Assembly (NCBI GenBank): GCA_964514395.1
Contig: CAZEQK010000004.1
Coordinates: forward strand, 65,636-129,635
Reading direction: 5' to 3'
Source of the DNA: CAZEQK01 sp964514395
Lineage (GTDB): Bacteria > Bacillota > Bacilli > Tepidibacillales > Tepidibacillaceae
Length of the DNA stretch: 64,000 bases
How positions within the stretch are numbered: position 1 is the stretch's first letter; each line of letters opens with the position of its first letter. The translations under genes and the position numbers were made by a program. Below the pieces are notes generated by a model. That model was not told where the DNA came from, did not search any database, and worked only from the letters and a program-made list of their open reading frames with translations. This document shows positions 45,177-53,269 of this stretch, piece by piece.

Positions 45177-45198
45177 CTTAACAGGAGGAAATCTTTTC

Positions 45199-45317
45199 AT
45201 CCGATAGCTAACCGTCGTTAATACTCCCACTTAGTCGTGAAGCCAAGCGGTGTTGAGCTTCTGGATTAGTTCAACTAACATTCTAGTCAAAAACTCCATT
45301 TTGAATGAAGTTTCATA
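45199..45317 (+). repeat. Dispersed hairpin repeat, copy B
   Basis: Order of blocks: CCGATAGCTAACCGTCGTTA, AAGCGGTGTTGAGCTTCTGG, ATTAGTTCAACTAACATTCT, then TTGAATGAAGTTTCA. It matches copies C and E block for block. The first hairpin (GTCGTTA with AAGCGG) is degraded here. It occupies most of the space between the terminator and yqeG. Confidence 0.8.
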
Positions 45318-45411
45318 TAATTTTTTGTTTTTTGCAGTGATGGTAATAAATATGGTATAGTAAGTGCCGACACAGTTTATTTAAATTAAAATGAGTAAGG
45401 AGTCATGTTTT

Positions 45412-45933
45412 GTGTTCCTAAAGAATTTTGCTCCAAATTTACATGTAAAATCTATTTATAATATAGATTTACAAGCACTAAAGGACGTTGGAATTACTAC
45501 AGTAATCACAGATTTAGATAATACGCTGGTTGAGGCAGATTCACCAGAATATACACCAAAACTAATAAAGTGGTTAGACGATCTTCAAGAGATTGGATTT
45601 AAAGTGATTATTGTATCGAACAATAATAAAACAAGAGTTTCTGAATTTGCTGAGCCATTGACAGTTCCCTATATTCATCAAGCTAAAAAGCCGATTAAGA
45701 CTGCTTTTAAAAAAGCATTAAAGATTTTAAATTCTTCTGTAAAGGAGACAGTGGTTATCGGTGATCAAATCCTAACAGATGTATTAGGTGGAAATAGAAT
45801 GGGTCTGTATACGATACTCGTTGTTCCAATATCAGAAAAAGAGCAAATTGCAACTAAAATAAATAGAGCGATTGAGAATAAAATACTAGCTTGGTTAAAA
45901 AAACGGGGATTGATGACATGGGAGGACAAATAG
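45412..45933 (+). CDS. yqeG: YqeG family HAD-type phosphatase
   Basis: HAD-superfamily hydrolase of about 173 residues. The nucleophile motif is VITDLDNTLVEAD (DxDxT), motif II VIIVSNNNK, Lys in HQAKKPIKTAF, motif III VIGDQILTDVLGGNRMG. Related to phosphatidylglycerophosphatases of the YqeG/GEP4 group, so PG-phosphate is a possible substrate. An ATG at 45391 exists, but TAAGGAGT lies between it and GTG 45412, which gives MFLKNFAPN, aligned with the B. subtilis N-terminus. First gene of the conserved yqe operon; its stop abuts the yqeH ATG. Confidence 0.93.
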   Translation: MFLKNFAPNLHVKSIYNIDLQALKDVGITTVITDLDNTLVEADSPEYTPKLIKWLDDLQEIGFKVIIVSNNNKTRVSEFAEPLTVPYIHQAKKPIKTAFKKALKILNSSVKETVVIGDQILTDVLGGNRMGLYTILVVPISEKEQIATKINRAIENKILAWLKKRGLMTWEDK

Positions 45934-47043
45934 ATGGCAGAAATGAAATATTGTGAAGGGTGTGGCGCAACAATTCAACATGAAGATCCTAAAAAAGCAG
46001 GTTATATTCCTTCTTCTGCATCTTCAAGAAATCGTTTTATTTGTCAAAGATGCTTTCGTATTAAACATTATAATGAAGTTCAACCCGTTCAAATGAATGA
46101 GGATGATTTTTTACAAATACTGAATGGAATCGCTACTACTGAAAGCTTAGTCGTTCAAATTGTTGATCTATTTGATATAGATGGAACATTAATTTCAGGA
46201 TTACCAAGATTTATTGGGAAAAATCCATTTATTATGCTCGCCAATAAAATTGATTTATTTCCAAAATCGATTAACCCCAACAAATTAATGAATTGGCTAT
46301 CGGCTTATTTTAAGAATCATGGACTCCACCCAGAAAAAATCTTTTTAATTAGTGCTGAAAAAAATATAGGGTTAGAAGAAGTTGCTCATTACATAGAAAA
46401 TAGGAGAAATAATAGAAATGTTCATGTGGTTGGCGCAACGAATGTTGGCAAATCTTCTTTTATTAATCGATTAATCAGTTTTCTAAATAGGGATAGTAAT
46501 ATTAACCTAACGACATCAAACTATCCTGGTACTACACTAAATACTGTGTATATTCCTTTATCTGACGGAAACTATATCATTGATACTCCGGGTGTCGTTC
46601 ATAAGAATCGATATAGTGAATGGGTTATTCCTGATACCTTGAAGATCATATCACCAAAAAAACAAATCAAACCAAAGGTTTATCAATTATATGAAGAACA
46701 AACACTATTTATTGGTGGACTTGCTCGTATTGATCAAATAAAGGAAGCAAATTGTTCTTTTGTCTGTTATTTATCTAATGCAATCAATATACATCGTACA
46801 AAACTGGAAAAGGCAGAGGAAATCTATGAAAAGCACTTGGGAGAGCTGTTAAGTCCACCTACATACGAAGAATTAAATATACTACCTCCATTTACAAAGC
46901 ATAGCTTTAAAATATCTAAAGGTAGTAAGAAGGATATCGTCATATCAGGCTTAGGCTGGATTTCGGTTGAAGGGGATACAACAAATATTGATATATATGC
47001 TCCAAAAGGAATTGGAGTATCTCTAAGGGATGCTTTAATTTAA
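45934..47043 (+). CDS. yqeH: Ribosome biogenesis GTPase YqeH
   Basis: Circularly permuted GTPase for 30S assembly, 369 residues. N-terminal zinc finger CEGCGATIQ ... CQRC, then motifs in permuted order: G4 NKID near residue 106, G5-like SAEKN, G1 GATNVGKSSF near 165, G2 region, G3 DTPG near 211. C-terminal domain as in YqeH/BipA-like proteins. Translation coupled to yqeG (TAG directly followed by ATG). Confidence 0.96.
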   Translation: MAEMKYCEGCGATIQHEDPKKAGYIPSSASSRNRFICQRCFRIKHYNEVQPVQMNEDDFLQILNGIATTESLVVQIVDLFDIDGTLISGLPRFIGKNPFIMLANKIDLFPKSINPNKLMNWLSAYFKNHGLHPEKIFLISAEKNIGLEEVAHYIENRRNNRNVHVVGATNVGKSSFINRLISFLNRDSNINLTTSNYPGTTLNTVYIPLSDGNYIIDTPGVVHKNRYSEWVIPDTLKIISPKKQIKPKVYQLYEEQTLFIGGLARIDQIKEANCSFVCYLSNAINIHRTKLEKAEEIYEKHLGELLSPPTYEELNILPPFTKHSFKISKGSKKDIVISGLGWISVEGDTTNIDIYAPKGIGVSLRDALI

Positions 47044-47066
47044 GGTCAATTATTGGGGGAGAAAGA

Positions 47067-47915
47067 ATGATAGATAGTCATACAAAATTATTCGGTATAA
47101 TTGGGAATCCAGTAGCCCATTCTAAATCACCGCTTATGCACAATGGTTTATTTGAGCATTATGGATTGAACAATCGTTACTTGGCTTTTGATGTTGATTC
47201 AAGCCAACTAAGAGAAACTGTAATAGGGATTAGGGCATTTAAGATTAAAGGAATGAATGTGACTATCCCCCACAAGGTAAAGATTATGGAATATTTAGAT
47301 GATATTTCTCAAGAGGCAAGAGAGATTGGTGCAGTAAACACAATTGTTAATGATAATGGTAAATTAATAGGTTATAATACGGATGGTGATGGATATGTTC
47401 GATCACTTATCGAAGAAACTAATATAAAATTACCTGGGAAAAGGGTTTTAATAATCGGCGCTGGTGGTGCAGCTAGAGCCATCAGTTATGCATTAGCAAA
47501 GAATAACATTCAAGCCTTCATCATTGCAAATCGTAATATGAAAAATGCAATGGAGATGGTTGAAAGATTGGGAAAGGATAGCATTGTAACAGCTATTCAT
47601 CTTGATGATATGAAAGCTTATTTAAAGGATGCTGATGTGATTATTAATACCACTTCAATAGGTATGTCACCTGATATTGATCAATCACCTATTGATGCTG
47701 AGTTCATACAATCAAAGCATGTCGTAAGTGACATTATTTACAATCCATTAAAAACTAAATTATTAAAGGATGCCGCTTCAAAGGGAGCAGCTATTCATTC
47801 GGGGTTAGGAATGTTTATTTATCAAGGAGCCATTGCATTTGAGAAATGGACGGGAATAGCTCCAAATGTTAAATTAATGAAAGAGATTGTTCTACATTCC
47901 TTAGAAAATAAGTAG
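47067..47915 (+). CDS. aroE: Shikimate dehydrogenase (NADP+)
   Basis: Reduces 3-dehydroshikimate in aromatic amino acid synthesis; 282 residues. Substrate motif NPVAHSKSPLMHN near residue 14, catalytic Lys and Asn in NVTIPHKVKIM, Asp in NTDGDGY, NADP-binding GAGGAARAI near 128, QGAIAFEKWTG near the end. GGGGGAG before ATG. Its place between yqeH and yhbY matches the order in Bacillus. Confidence 0.96.
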   Translation: MIDSHTKLFGIIGNPVAHSKSPLMHNGLFEHYGLNNRYLAFDVDSSQLRETVIGIRAFKIKGMNVTIPHKVKIMEYLDDISQEAREIGAVNTIVNDNGKLIGYNTDGDGYVRSLIEETNIKLPGKRVLIIGAGGAARAISYALAKNNIQAFIIANRNMKNAMEMVERLGKDSIVTAIHLDDMKAYLKDADVIINTTSIGMSPDIDQSPIDAEFIQSKHVVSDIIYNPLKTKLLKDAASKGAAIHSGLGMFIYQGAIAFEKWTGIAPNVKLMKEIVLHSLENK

Positions 47916-47941
47916 AACGCTAAAAAGGGAAGGAAGAGATT

Positions 47942-48235
47942 ATGTTAACAGGAAAACAAAAAAGATATTTACGTTCTCTAGCGCACCATCTGGATCCAAT
48001 CTTTCAGGTAGGCAAGATTGGAGTTAATGAAAATATGATAACACAATTAAATGAAGCCCTAGAAGTACGAGAATTAATCAAAATCTCAGTTTTGAAGAAT
48101 AGCGTTGATGATACGGATGAAGCAGCATCAGCAATAATAGCTGGAACAAAGGCTGAACTTGTCCAAATCATCGGACACACGATTGTATTATATAAGGAAT
48201 CAAAAGAAAATAAAGAAATTACTTTACCGAGGTAA
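47942..48235 (+). CDS. yhbY: YhbY-type RNA-binding (CRM domain) protein
   Basis: 97-residue CRM domain protein that associates with pre-50S subunits (YqeI in B. subtilis). Shows LTGKQKRYLRSLAHHLDPIF, QVGKIGVNENMI and the GxxG-like SxxxG(H)TIVLYK ending. GGAAGGAAGAG precedes ATG. nadD begins 4 bases after its stop. Confidence 0.93.
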   Translation: MLTGKQKRYLRSLAHHLDPIFQVGKIGVNENMITQLNEALEVRELIKISVLKNSVDDTDEAASAIIAGTKAELVQIIGHTIVLYKESKENKEITLPR

Positions 48236-48239
48236 TGGT

Positions 48240-48833
48240 ATGAAAAAGGTAGGGATTTTTGGAGGGACATTTGATCCTATTCATATTGGACATATGATAG
48301 CTGCTGATCAAGCTTTATTTTATGCAGATTTAGATGAAATCTGGTTTATGCCAGCGCAGATTCCTCCTCATAAAAGAAATAGTAATATTACCCATGCTAT
48401 TCATCGATTAGAGATGTTAAAAAGGGTTGTAAAATTAGATAATAGATATAAATTATGTACGATTGAATTGGAACGTTCAGGACCCTCATATACGTTAGAT
48501 ACAATGAAGGAGCTACAAAAAAAATTTCACGAATATAGTTTTTCTTTTATCATCGGAGGGGATATGATTGAATATCTGCCAAAATGGTACGGGATTGAGG
48601 AATTGGTTCAATTAGTTCAGTTTATAGGTCTCAAACGACCGGGCTTTCATCATTTTCCGAAAAATGATGAGGGGGAATTGGTGTATAAGTTTGTAAAAAT
48701 GATCCCTATGCCCCAATTAGAAGTATCTTCTTCCCTTATCCGTGAATGGATAAAGAATGGACGTTCAATACGCTATATTGTAGACGATAGCGTTGAAGAA
48801 TATATTAAGGAGCAGCGCCTTTATGAAATTTGA
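48240..48833 (+). CDS. nadD: Nicotinate-nucleotide adenylyltransferase
   Basis: Adenylates NaMN to NaAD in NAD synthesis; 197 residues. Nucleotidyltransferase motif GIFGGTFDPIHIGHM (HxGH) at the N-terminus, PPHK near residue 43, FIIGGDMIEYLPKWY, and SSSLIREW near the end (ISSTxIR type). The frame extends to 48159 inside yhbY, but GAGGTAATGGT before ATG 48240 fixes the start. Overlaps yqeK by 11 bases. Confidence 0.96.
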   Translation: MKKVGIFGGTFDPIHIGHMIAADQALFYADLDEIWFMPAQIPPHKRNSNITHAIHRLEMLKRVVKLDNRYKLCTIELERSGPSYTLDTMKELQKKFHEYSFSFIIGGDMIEYLPKWYGIEELVQLVQFIGLKRPGFHHFPKNDEGELVYKFVKMIPMPQLEVSSSLIREWIKNGRSIRYIVDDSVEEYIKEQRLYEI

Positions 48834-49416
48834 TACAAAATTATTAAAAACCAAATTAAAGGCTGAGGTTACTAGTAAACGCTATGATCATTCATTAGAA
48901 GTAGCGAAAGTAGCCAAAAGATTAGCTGAAAAATATGGTGAAGATATAAACAAGGCAGAGATAGCAGGATTATTGCACGATTGTGCTAAATACTGGCCAA
49001 AAGAGAAATTGGTTACTTATATTGAGAATAATAATGAGTTGTCTGATGCATTATTACAATATAATGAAGAATTGTGGCATGGACCTGTTGCTTCAATAGC
49101 CGTGCAGGAAATGTTTAACATATCTGATACAGGAATTATTCATGCTATTCGCTACCACACCTCAGGACGAGTGGGTATGTCCTTACTAGAGAAGATTGTC
49201 TGTTTAGCTGATTATATTGAGCCGACACGAGACTTCCCAGAAGTAAATGAGATACGAATGATAGCAGAATATGACTTAAATAAAGCACTACTAGCCTCAT
49301 TTGATAATACAATCAATTTTTTAATTCATAAGAAAAGCAAAATCTATCCTTTAACGATAGATGCTAGGAATGATTTGATTGATGAAATAACTGTTTTAGC
49401 TGAAGGAGGAAAATGA
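48823..49416 (+). CDS. yqeK: YqeK HD-domain phosphohydrolase (symmetrical Ap4A hydrolase)
   Basis: 197-residue HD protein that in relatives splits diadenosine tetraphosphate symmetrically. HD motif GLLHDCAKYWP near residue 48, outer His in RYDHSLEVAK, further ligands in HGPVAS and AIRYHTSGR, ADYIEPTR near the end. ATG 48823, about 10 bases after AAGGAG, overlaps nadD; a longer frame from 48793 lacks a site. The stop TGA directly precedes the rsfS ATG. Confidence 0.94.
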   Translation: MKFDTKLLKTKLKAEVTSKRYDHSLEVAKVAKRLAEKYGEDINKAEIAGLLHDCAKYWPKEKLVTYIENNNELSDALLQYNEELWHGPVASIAVQEMFNISDTGIIHAIRYHTSGRVGMSLLEKIVCLADYIEPTRDFPEVNEIRMIAEYDLNKALLASFDNTINFLIHKKSKIYPLTIDARNDLIDEITVLAEGGK

Positions 49417-49788
49417 ATGGGATTAACAGTAAATGAAATTGCACAATTAGCTGCAATAACAGCGAATAATAAAAAAGCAAACAAAACTTTAATCATTGAT
49501 ATTAGAGGGCTATCTGTTATAGCTGATTATTTTATCATCTGTAATGGAAATTCAGAAACTCAAGTTCAAGCAATTACTAAAGAAATAAAAGATAAAATGT
49601 CAGAGAATGGTATTGATATAAAAGGTGTTGAAGGATTAGATCAAGCAAGATGGGTACTTATTGATCTTGGTGACGTAGTTGTCCATGTATTTCACAGAGA
49701 GGATAGGGAGTTTTATAATCTAGAAAGACTATGGGGAGATGCACCAAGAATTGATATGAAGGAAGAAATTAAGAGAAATGAATTATAA
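49417..49788 (+). CDS. rsfS: Ribosomal silencing factor RsfS
   Basis: 123-residue RsfS/YbeB/Iojap protein that binds L14 and blocks subunit joining when nutrients are low. Typical blocks: ISVIADYFIICNGNSETQVQ in slightly different form (LSVIADYFIICNGNSETQVQ), EGLDQARWVLIDLGDVVVHV, FHREDREFYNLERLW. GGAGGAAAATGA precedes ATG; overlaps the next gene by 11 bases. Confidence 0.95.
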   Translation: MGLTVNEIAQLAAITANNKKANKTLIIDIRGLSVIADYFIICNGNSETQVQAITKEIKDKMSENGIDIKGVEGLDQARWVLIDLGDVVVHVFHREDREFYNLERLWGDAPRIDMKEEIKRNEL

Positions 49789-50521
49789 AAAGTTCGCATA
49801 TATCTATGATTTATTAATGAAGGACGCTCCGTATAGTGAGTGGATAAGTCTGACGAAAGATATCATAAATAAGTATCACTTAAACCCTAACTATATTTTA
49901 GATTTGGGATGTGGAACAGGAAACATATCCATTCCACTTTATGAGTCTGGGTACGATGTAATGGGTGTTGATTTATCTGAAGATATGCTAGCGATAGCTT
50001 ATAATAAAATGAATGATAAGGCTATTTCCTTTCCTTTAATTCATCAAGATATGAGAGAAATGAAAGCCTCAGTCCCTACTGATTTAATAATAAGCTATTG
50101 CGATTCCTTAAATTATTTAGAAGGCAAAGCTGAAATAGAACAAACCTTTCATCAGGTTTATCATAATCTAAATGAGGGAGGTTTTTTTATTTTTGATATG
50201 CATACTCCCTATAAGTTTATCAATGAATTTTCAGAAAATACCTATGCATGGCATGATGAAGGGGTTTCTATTATTTGGATCCCATATGTAGATGAGGATC
50301 AGCTTGTAGTAGAACATGATCTAACCTTTTTTGTAAAAGAGGATAACGGTTTGTACAGTAAAGTTCAAGAGATTCATAAACAAAAGACCTATACGAAGGC
50401 TACTATCAAAAAATTATTAAAAAATGCTGGATTTGAAGTCATTGAAGTTTTTACCGATTTTCAAATGCAAACCATTGAAGAGACAGGTGAGAGGATTTTT
50501 TATATAGCAAGAAAAGAGTAA
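49778..50521 (+). CDS. yqeM: Class I SAM-dependent methyltransferase YqeM
   Basis: 247-residue methyltransferase. Motif I is LDLGCGTGNISIPL near residue 44, the acidic end of beta 2 is GVDLS, motif IV DLIISYCDSLNYL. Substrate unknown. Last gene of the yqe operon as in Bacillus. Start ATG 49778 lies inside rsfS with only a weak AAGAGA site, so translational coupling is likely. No terminator lies directly at its end; the hairpin at 50628 belongs to a separate promoter or serves as distant terminator. Confidence 0.9.
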   Translation: MNYKKFAYIYDLLMKDAPYSEWISLTKDIINKYHLNPNYILDLGCGTGNISIPLYESGYDVMGVDLSEDMLAIAYNKMNDKAISFPLIHQDMREMKASVPTDLIISYCDSLNYLEGKAEIEQTFHQVYHNLNEGGFFIFDMHTPYKFINEFSENTYAWHDEGVSIIWIPYVDEDQLVVEHDLTFFVKEDNGLYSKVQEIHKQKTYTKATIKKLLKNAGFEVIEVFTDFQMQTIEETGERIFYIARKE

Positions 50522-50566
50522 ATCCATTAAAGAAAAAGAAAATTTAGAAAATTATGTAAAAATCCA

Positions 50567-50596
50567 TTGACAATCTGTGAGTTCATTGAATATAAT
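50567..50596 (+). promoter_or_regulatory. Strong sigma-A promoter with no downstream ORF on this strand
   Basis: Consensus TTGACA (50567-50572) and TATAAT (50591-50596), spacer 18 bases. Start predicted at about 50603, only 25-30 bases before a terminator stem. Confidence 0.8.
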
Positions 50597-50602
50597 CATA
50601 AT

Positions 50603-50672
50603 TAAAATATAATAAGAAAGTTTTCTCAACCTCTTGTCCCTAGCAAAAAGCTTGGGGTGGGAGGTTTTTTAT
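50603..50672 (+). ncRNA. Putative small RNA (about 70 nt) ending in an intrinsic terminator
   Basis: Starts just after the perfect promoter and ends in the hairpin AACCTCTTGTCCCTAGC / GCTTGGGGTGGGAGGTT (with small internal loops, 5-base A loop) plus six Ts at 50628-50672. There is no start codon with a ribosome binding site inside. Next gene on the strand is comEA, 520 bases on, with an opposite-strand gene between. An attenuated leader is the alternative. Confidence 0.5.
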
Positions 50673-50789
50673 TTTACCCAAATAAGATAAATGATGAATG
50701 GTATACTGGTTTGAAAAGAAATTTGTTAAGTTTAAGTAAAAAAAAGGAAAACATAACTTATTATCTAATTATATAAATAATGAAATAAA

Positions 50790-51047
50790 TTACATATTCT
50801 TAACAAATAATTCAAACATTTCTTTTGATACTATTTTTCTTGTTGGGAGCTGATGCTTCACTGCAAATTGATTTAAATCTTTTGTCCACTGATTTAGTTG
50901 AGTTAAATCTATATTGATACCTTGTTCATAATCTTGAAGTAAAAGAGAAATAATGTGTTCTCTATGTTCATCCAATTGTTTGTAAAATTCAATAGCTTCT
51001 ACCTTTGTTGAAACTTTTTTTGATATTTCAAGATGTACTTCATTCAT
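50790..51047 (-). CDS. DUF2533 (YpbS-like) protein
   Basis: 85-residue soluble, helical protein: MNEVHLEISKKVSTKVEAI, YKQLDEHREHIISLLLQDYE, and the C-terminal LPTRKIVSKEMFELFV. The spacing of VHxxISxxxS, the LDExRE helix and the P(T/Q)RKxVTxEM tail fits my memory of DUF2533/YpbS of Bacillales. Function unknown. ATG 51047 follows GAGGTGATTTTA; the upstream GTG (51056) is part of that site. It occupies the place where Bacillus has comER. Confidence 0.6.
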   Translation of the reverse strand: MNEVHLEISKKVSTKVEAIEFYKQLDEHREHIISLLLQDYEQGINIDLTQLNQWTKDLNQFAVKHQLPTRKIVSKEMFELFVKNM

Positions 51048-51192
51048 TAAAATCACCTCATCATTTGTTATGAATCATTTCAATTCATTTAAGACGTTCT
51101 CTATTTTATCGTACTTTATGATATTTGATAAGTCTAAATTCATAGAAGAGAGAAAGAGAGATCATTATGACCAACATTTTTAGGAGGATGTT

Positions 51193-51819
51193 ATGATATA
51201 TTTATCAAAAAGGAAAAAATTTTATATAGGATTCATTTTAATTATATTAATAACTGGTACTTTTCAACTTGTTTATTGGATGACTCAAAAAGAACCACCT
51301 ATTTTTGAAACTGATGAGGCAGCTTTACAAAATAATCAAATAACGATGGAGTTTAGTGCCTCTGTTAATAATGGACAGAATGATAATAATAAGGAAGAAG
51401 TAAAGGTGATGATGATAGATATTAAGGGTGAGGTAAACAATCCAGGGGTCTATCAAATGGAGGATGGTGAAAGAATACAGGATGCGGTAATGAAGGCAGG
51501 TGGTTCTAAAGAAAATGCGGATCTAAATCAAGTAAATTTAGCGATGAAGGTCTATGATGAAATGGTAATTTATGTTCCTAAAAAAGGTGAAGATATGGGT
51601 CAGAGGCTCTATATTATAAATGATGGAAAGATTTCAATCAACCAATCAAATAAAGAGGAATTAATGGAGCTAAATGGAATAGGTGAATCAAAGGCAGATG
51701 CAATTATAGCTTACAGGATGGAACATGGCAGCTTTAAAAGTCTTGATGAAATAATGGAAATATCGGGGATTGGAACGAAAATATTTCAACAAATTAAAGA
51801 TAAAATTACAATTCACTAG
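51193..51819 (+). CDS. comEA: Competence DNA receptor ComEA
   Basis: Membrane-anchored dsDNA-binding protein for transformation. 208 residues: N-terminal anchor (KFYIGFILIILITGTFQLVY), a linker, an SLBB/ComEA domain (MIDIKGEVNNPGVYQMEDGE, seen as IDIKGEVNNPGVYQ), and C-terminal helix-hairpin-helix repeats ISINQSNKEELMELNGIGES, KADAIIAYR, EISGIGTKIFQQIK. AGGAGG before ATG. Unlike Bacillus, comEB is not next: a CoA-binding-protein gene intervenes. Confidence 0.95.
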   Translation: MIYLSKRKKFYIGFILIILITGTFQLVYWMTQKEPPIFETDEAALQNNQITMEFSASVNNGQNDNNKEEVKVMMIDIKGEVNNPGVYQMEDGERIQDAVMKAGGSKENADLNQVNLAMKVYDEMVIYVPKKGEDMGQRLYIINDGKISINQSNKEELMELNGIGESKADAIIAYRMEHGSFKSLDEIMEISGIGTKIFQQIKDKITIH

Positions 51820-51890
51820 TATGTAAGGAAGTAATCCATGCATCCTTCTATAGGTTTCTTGTATAGATTCCTAATAGATTATAAAAACTA

Positions 51891-51920
51891 TTGACGTGTC
51901 CCGTAATAAATAGGTAAACT
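51891..51920 (+). promoter_or_regulatory. Probable promoter of the CoA-binding protein gene
   Basis: TTGACG (51891-51896) and TAAACT (51915-51920), spacer 18 bases. The start codon is 38 bases further on. Confidence 0.5.
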
Positions 51921-51957
51921 TTCTGTATATGGAAAAAAATTATTTAGGAGGATTATT

Positions 51958-52368
51958 ATGAGCATTTTGATCACGGATGAGAAAATTAGAGATTTAATTG
52001 AAAGCTCTAAACGTATAGCAATCGTAGGCCTATCAAACAAACCTGAACGAGATAGCTATAAGGTTGCAGAATATTTATTAAAGAACGGATTTGAAATCAT
52101 ACCAGTCAATCCTACAGTTGATGAAGTTTTAGGAGTTAAAGCAGTTGCAACTTTAAAGGATATTGAAGGTCGTGTAGATATGGTTGATGTATTCAGAAGG
52201 CCAGATCAGGTGATGCCGATAACAGAAGAAACGATAAAAATTGGTGCAAAGTCAATTTGGTTCCAATTGGGAGTGGTGAATGAAGAGGCCGCTAATTATG
52301 CTTCGGAAAATGGTTTAGAGGTTGTTATGGATCGCTGTATTAAAATAGAGCATAATAGATTGTTCTAA
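51958..52368 (+). CDS. CoA-binding (YccU-type) domain protein
   Basis: 136-residue single Rossmann-like CoA_binding_2 domain: RIAIVGLSNKPERDSYKVAE, IIPVNPTVDEVLGVKA, VDMVDVFRRPDQV, IWFQLGVVNEEAA, VVMDRCIKIEH. Found widely beside stress or metabolism genes; role unknown, possibly CoA or CoA-disulfide sensing. AGGAGG before ATG. Has its own promoter and separates comEA from comEB. Confidence 0.9.
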   Translation: MSILITDEKIRDLIESSKRIAIVGLSNKPERDSYKVAEYLLKNGFEIIPVNPTVDEVLGVKAVATLKDIEGRVDMVDVFRRPDQVMPITEETIKIGAKSIWFQLGVVNEEAANYASENGLEVVMDRCIKIEHNRLF

Positions 52369-52481
52369 AAAGTAAGTAGGAGTGCTTGTATAAGCTCTTA
52401 CTTATTGAATAATATAGTTTCTTATTGCTATTTCAGTATAGTTGCCTTGATATAAATACAGAAAATGAAGGGGATGAGAAA

Positions 52482-52961
52482 TTGAGTTCCTATTACAGAA
52501 AAAGCTGGGATGAATACTTCATGGAATTAGCTTTTACTGTTTCTGATAGAGCAACTTGTCCAAGGAGACATGTTGGTGCTATCTTAGTAAAAGATAAAAA
52601 ATTAATGGGAACAGGTTATAACGGAAGTCCCTCAGGTGTTTCAGATTGTTATGAGCAAGGCTGTTTAATTGAACATTATCACGAAGATGGTGAAAAAAAA
52701 GAAAGATGTATTAGAACGATTCATGCAGAGGTTAATCTAATGCTGTTCACGGATAGAGAGGATCGTGAAGGGGCTACTGTTTTTGTAACAGATTCGCCTT
52801 GCTATAACTGCGCTAAGATGTTGGCCAATAGTGGTATTAATGAAGTTGTTTATGAACGTGAATATGAGAAGGACCATCCAAAGGTAAGCCAGCTATTTAA
52901 AGAGGCAAAGATTTCCTACAGACAGTTTAAAAAAAACAAACAGAATTTAACAGACATATAA
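52482..52961 (+). CDS. comEB: Deoxycytidylate deaminase (ComEB)
   Basis: Zinc deaminase converting dCMP to dUMP, 159-160 residues. Zinc motifs HAEVN (near residue 86) and PCYNCAK (near 110); second metal region with His/Cys in CPRRHVGA and EQGCLIEHYHEDGE. The frame extends to 52425, but TTG 52482, after AGGGGATGAG, gives MSSYYRKSWDEYFMEL as in orthologues. The usual third gene, comEC, does not follow; a terminator and a repeat do. Confidence 0.93.
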   Translation: MSSYYRKSWDEYFMELAFTVSDRATCPRRHVGAILVKDKKLMGTGYNGSPSGVSDCYEQGCLIEHYHEDGEKKERCIRTIHAEVNLMLFTDREDREGATVFVTDSPCYNCAKMLANSGINEVVYEREYEKDHPKVSQLFKEAKISYRQFKKNKQNLTDI

Positions 52962-52977
52962 GTAATATTTGATGAAT

Positions 52978-53010
52978 AGTCTTCTATTAAAGGGATAGAA
53001 GACTTTTTTT
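52978..53010 (+). terminator. Intrinsic terminator after comEB
   Basis: AGTCTTCTAT / ATAGAAGACT stem, 7-base loop, seven Ts. Confidence 0.9.
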
Positions 53011-53116
53011 ATGAATATTTTGAGTATATAGGGATATCATCCAATGCGGAATGAATGATTTAGATTCACTGCAGAAGAGACAATATCCTTTTTTTATTTA
53101 TAACATGGTGTTTTTT

Positions 53117-53225
53117 TGCCCGATAGCAAACTGCCGCTAATATAGTCTCATGAATTAAGCGGTGCTAAGCTCCTGGATAAGTTCAACTAACATTCAAGTA
53201 TTCCCTCTGAATGCAGCTTCACATA
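53117..53225 (+). repeat. Dispersed hairpin repeat, copy C
   Basis: GCCCGATAGCAAACTGCCGC, TTAAGCGGTGCTAAGCTCCT, GGATAAGTTCAACTAACATT, then CTCTGAATGCAGCTTCAC. GCCGCTAA and TTAAGCGGTGC form a first hairpin and CATTCA / TGAATG a second. Fills the space between comEB and the pseudogene together with unremarkable AT-rich sequence at 53011-53116. Confidence 0.82.
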
Positions 53226-53269
53226 ACATATCCAATAATATCTAATTAATGAGAAAGGAGTGTAAATTT

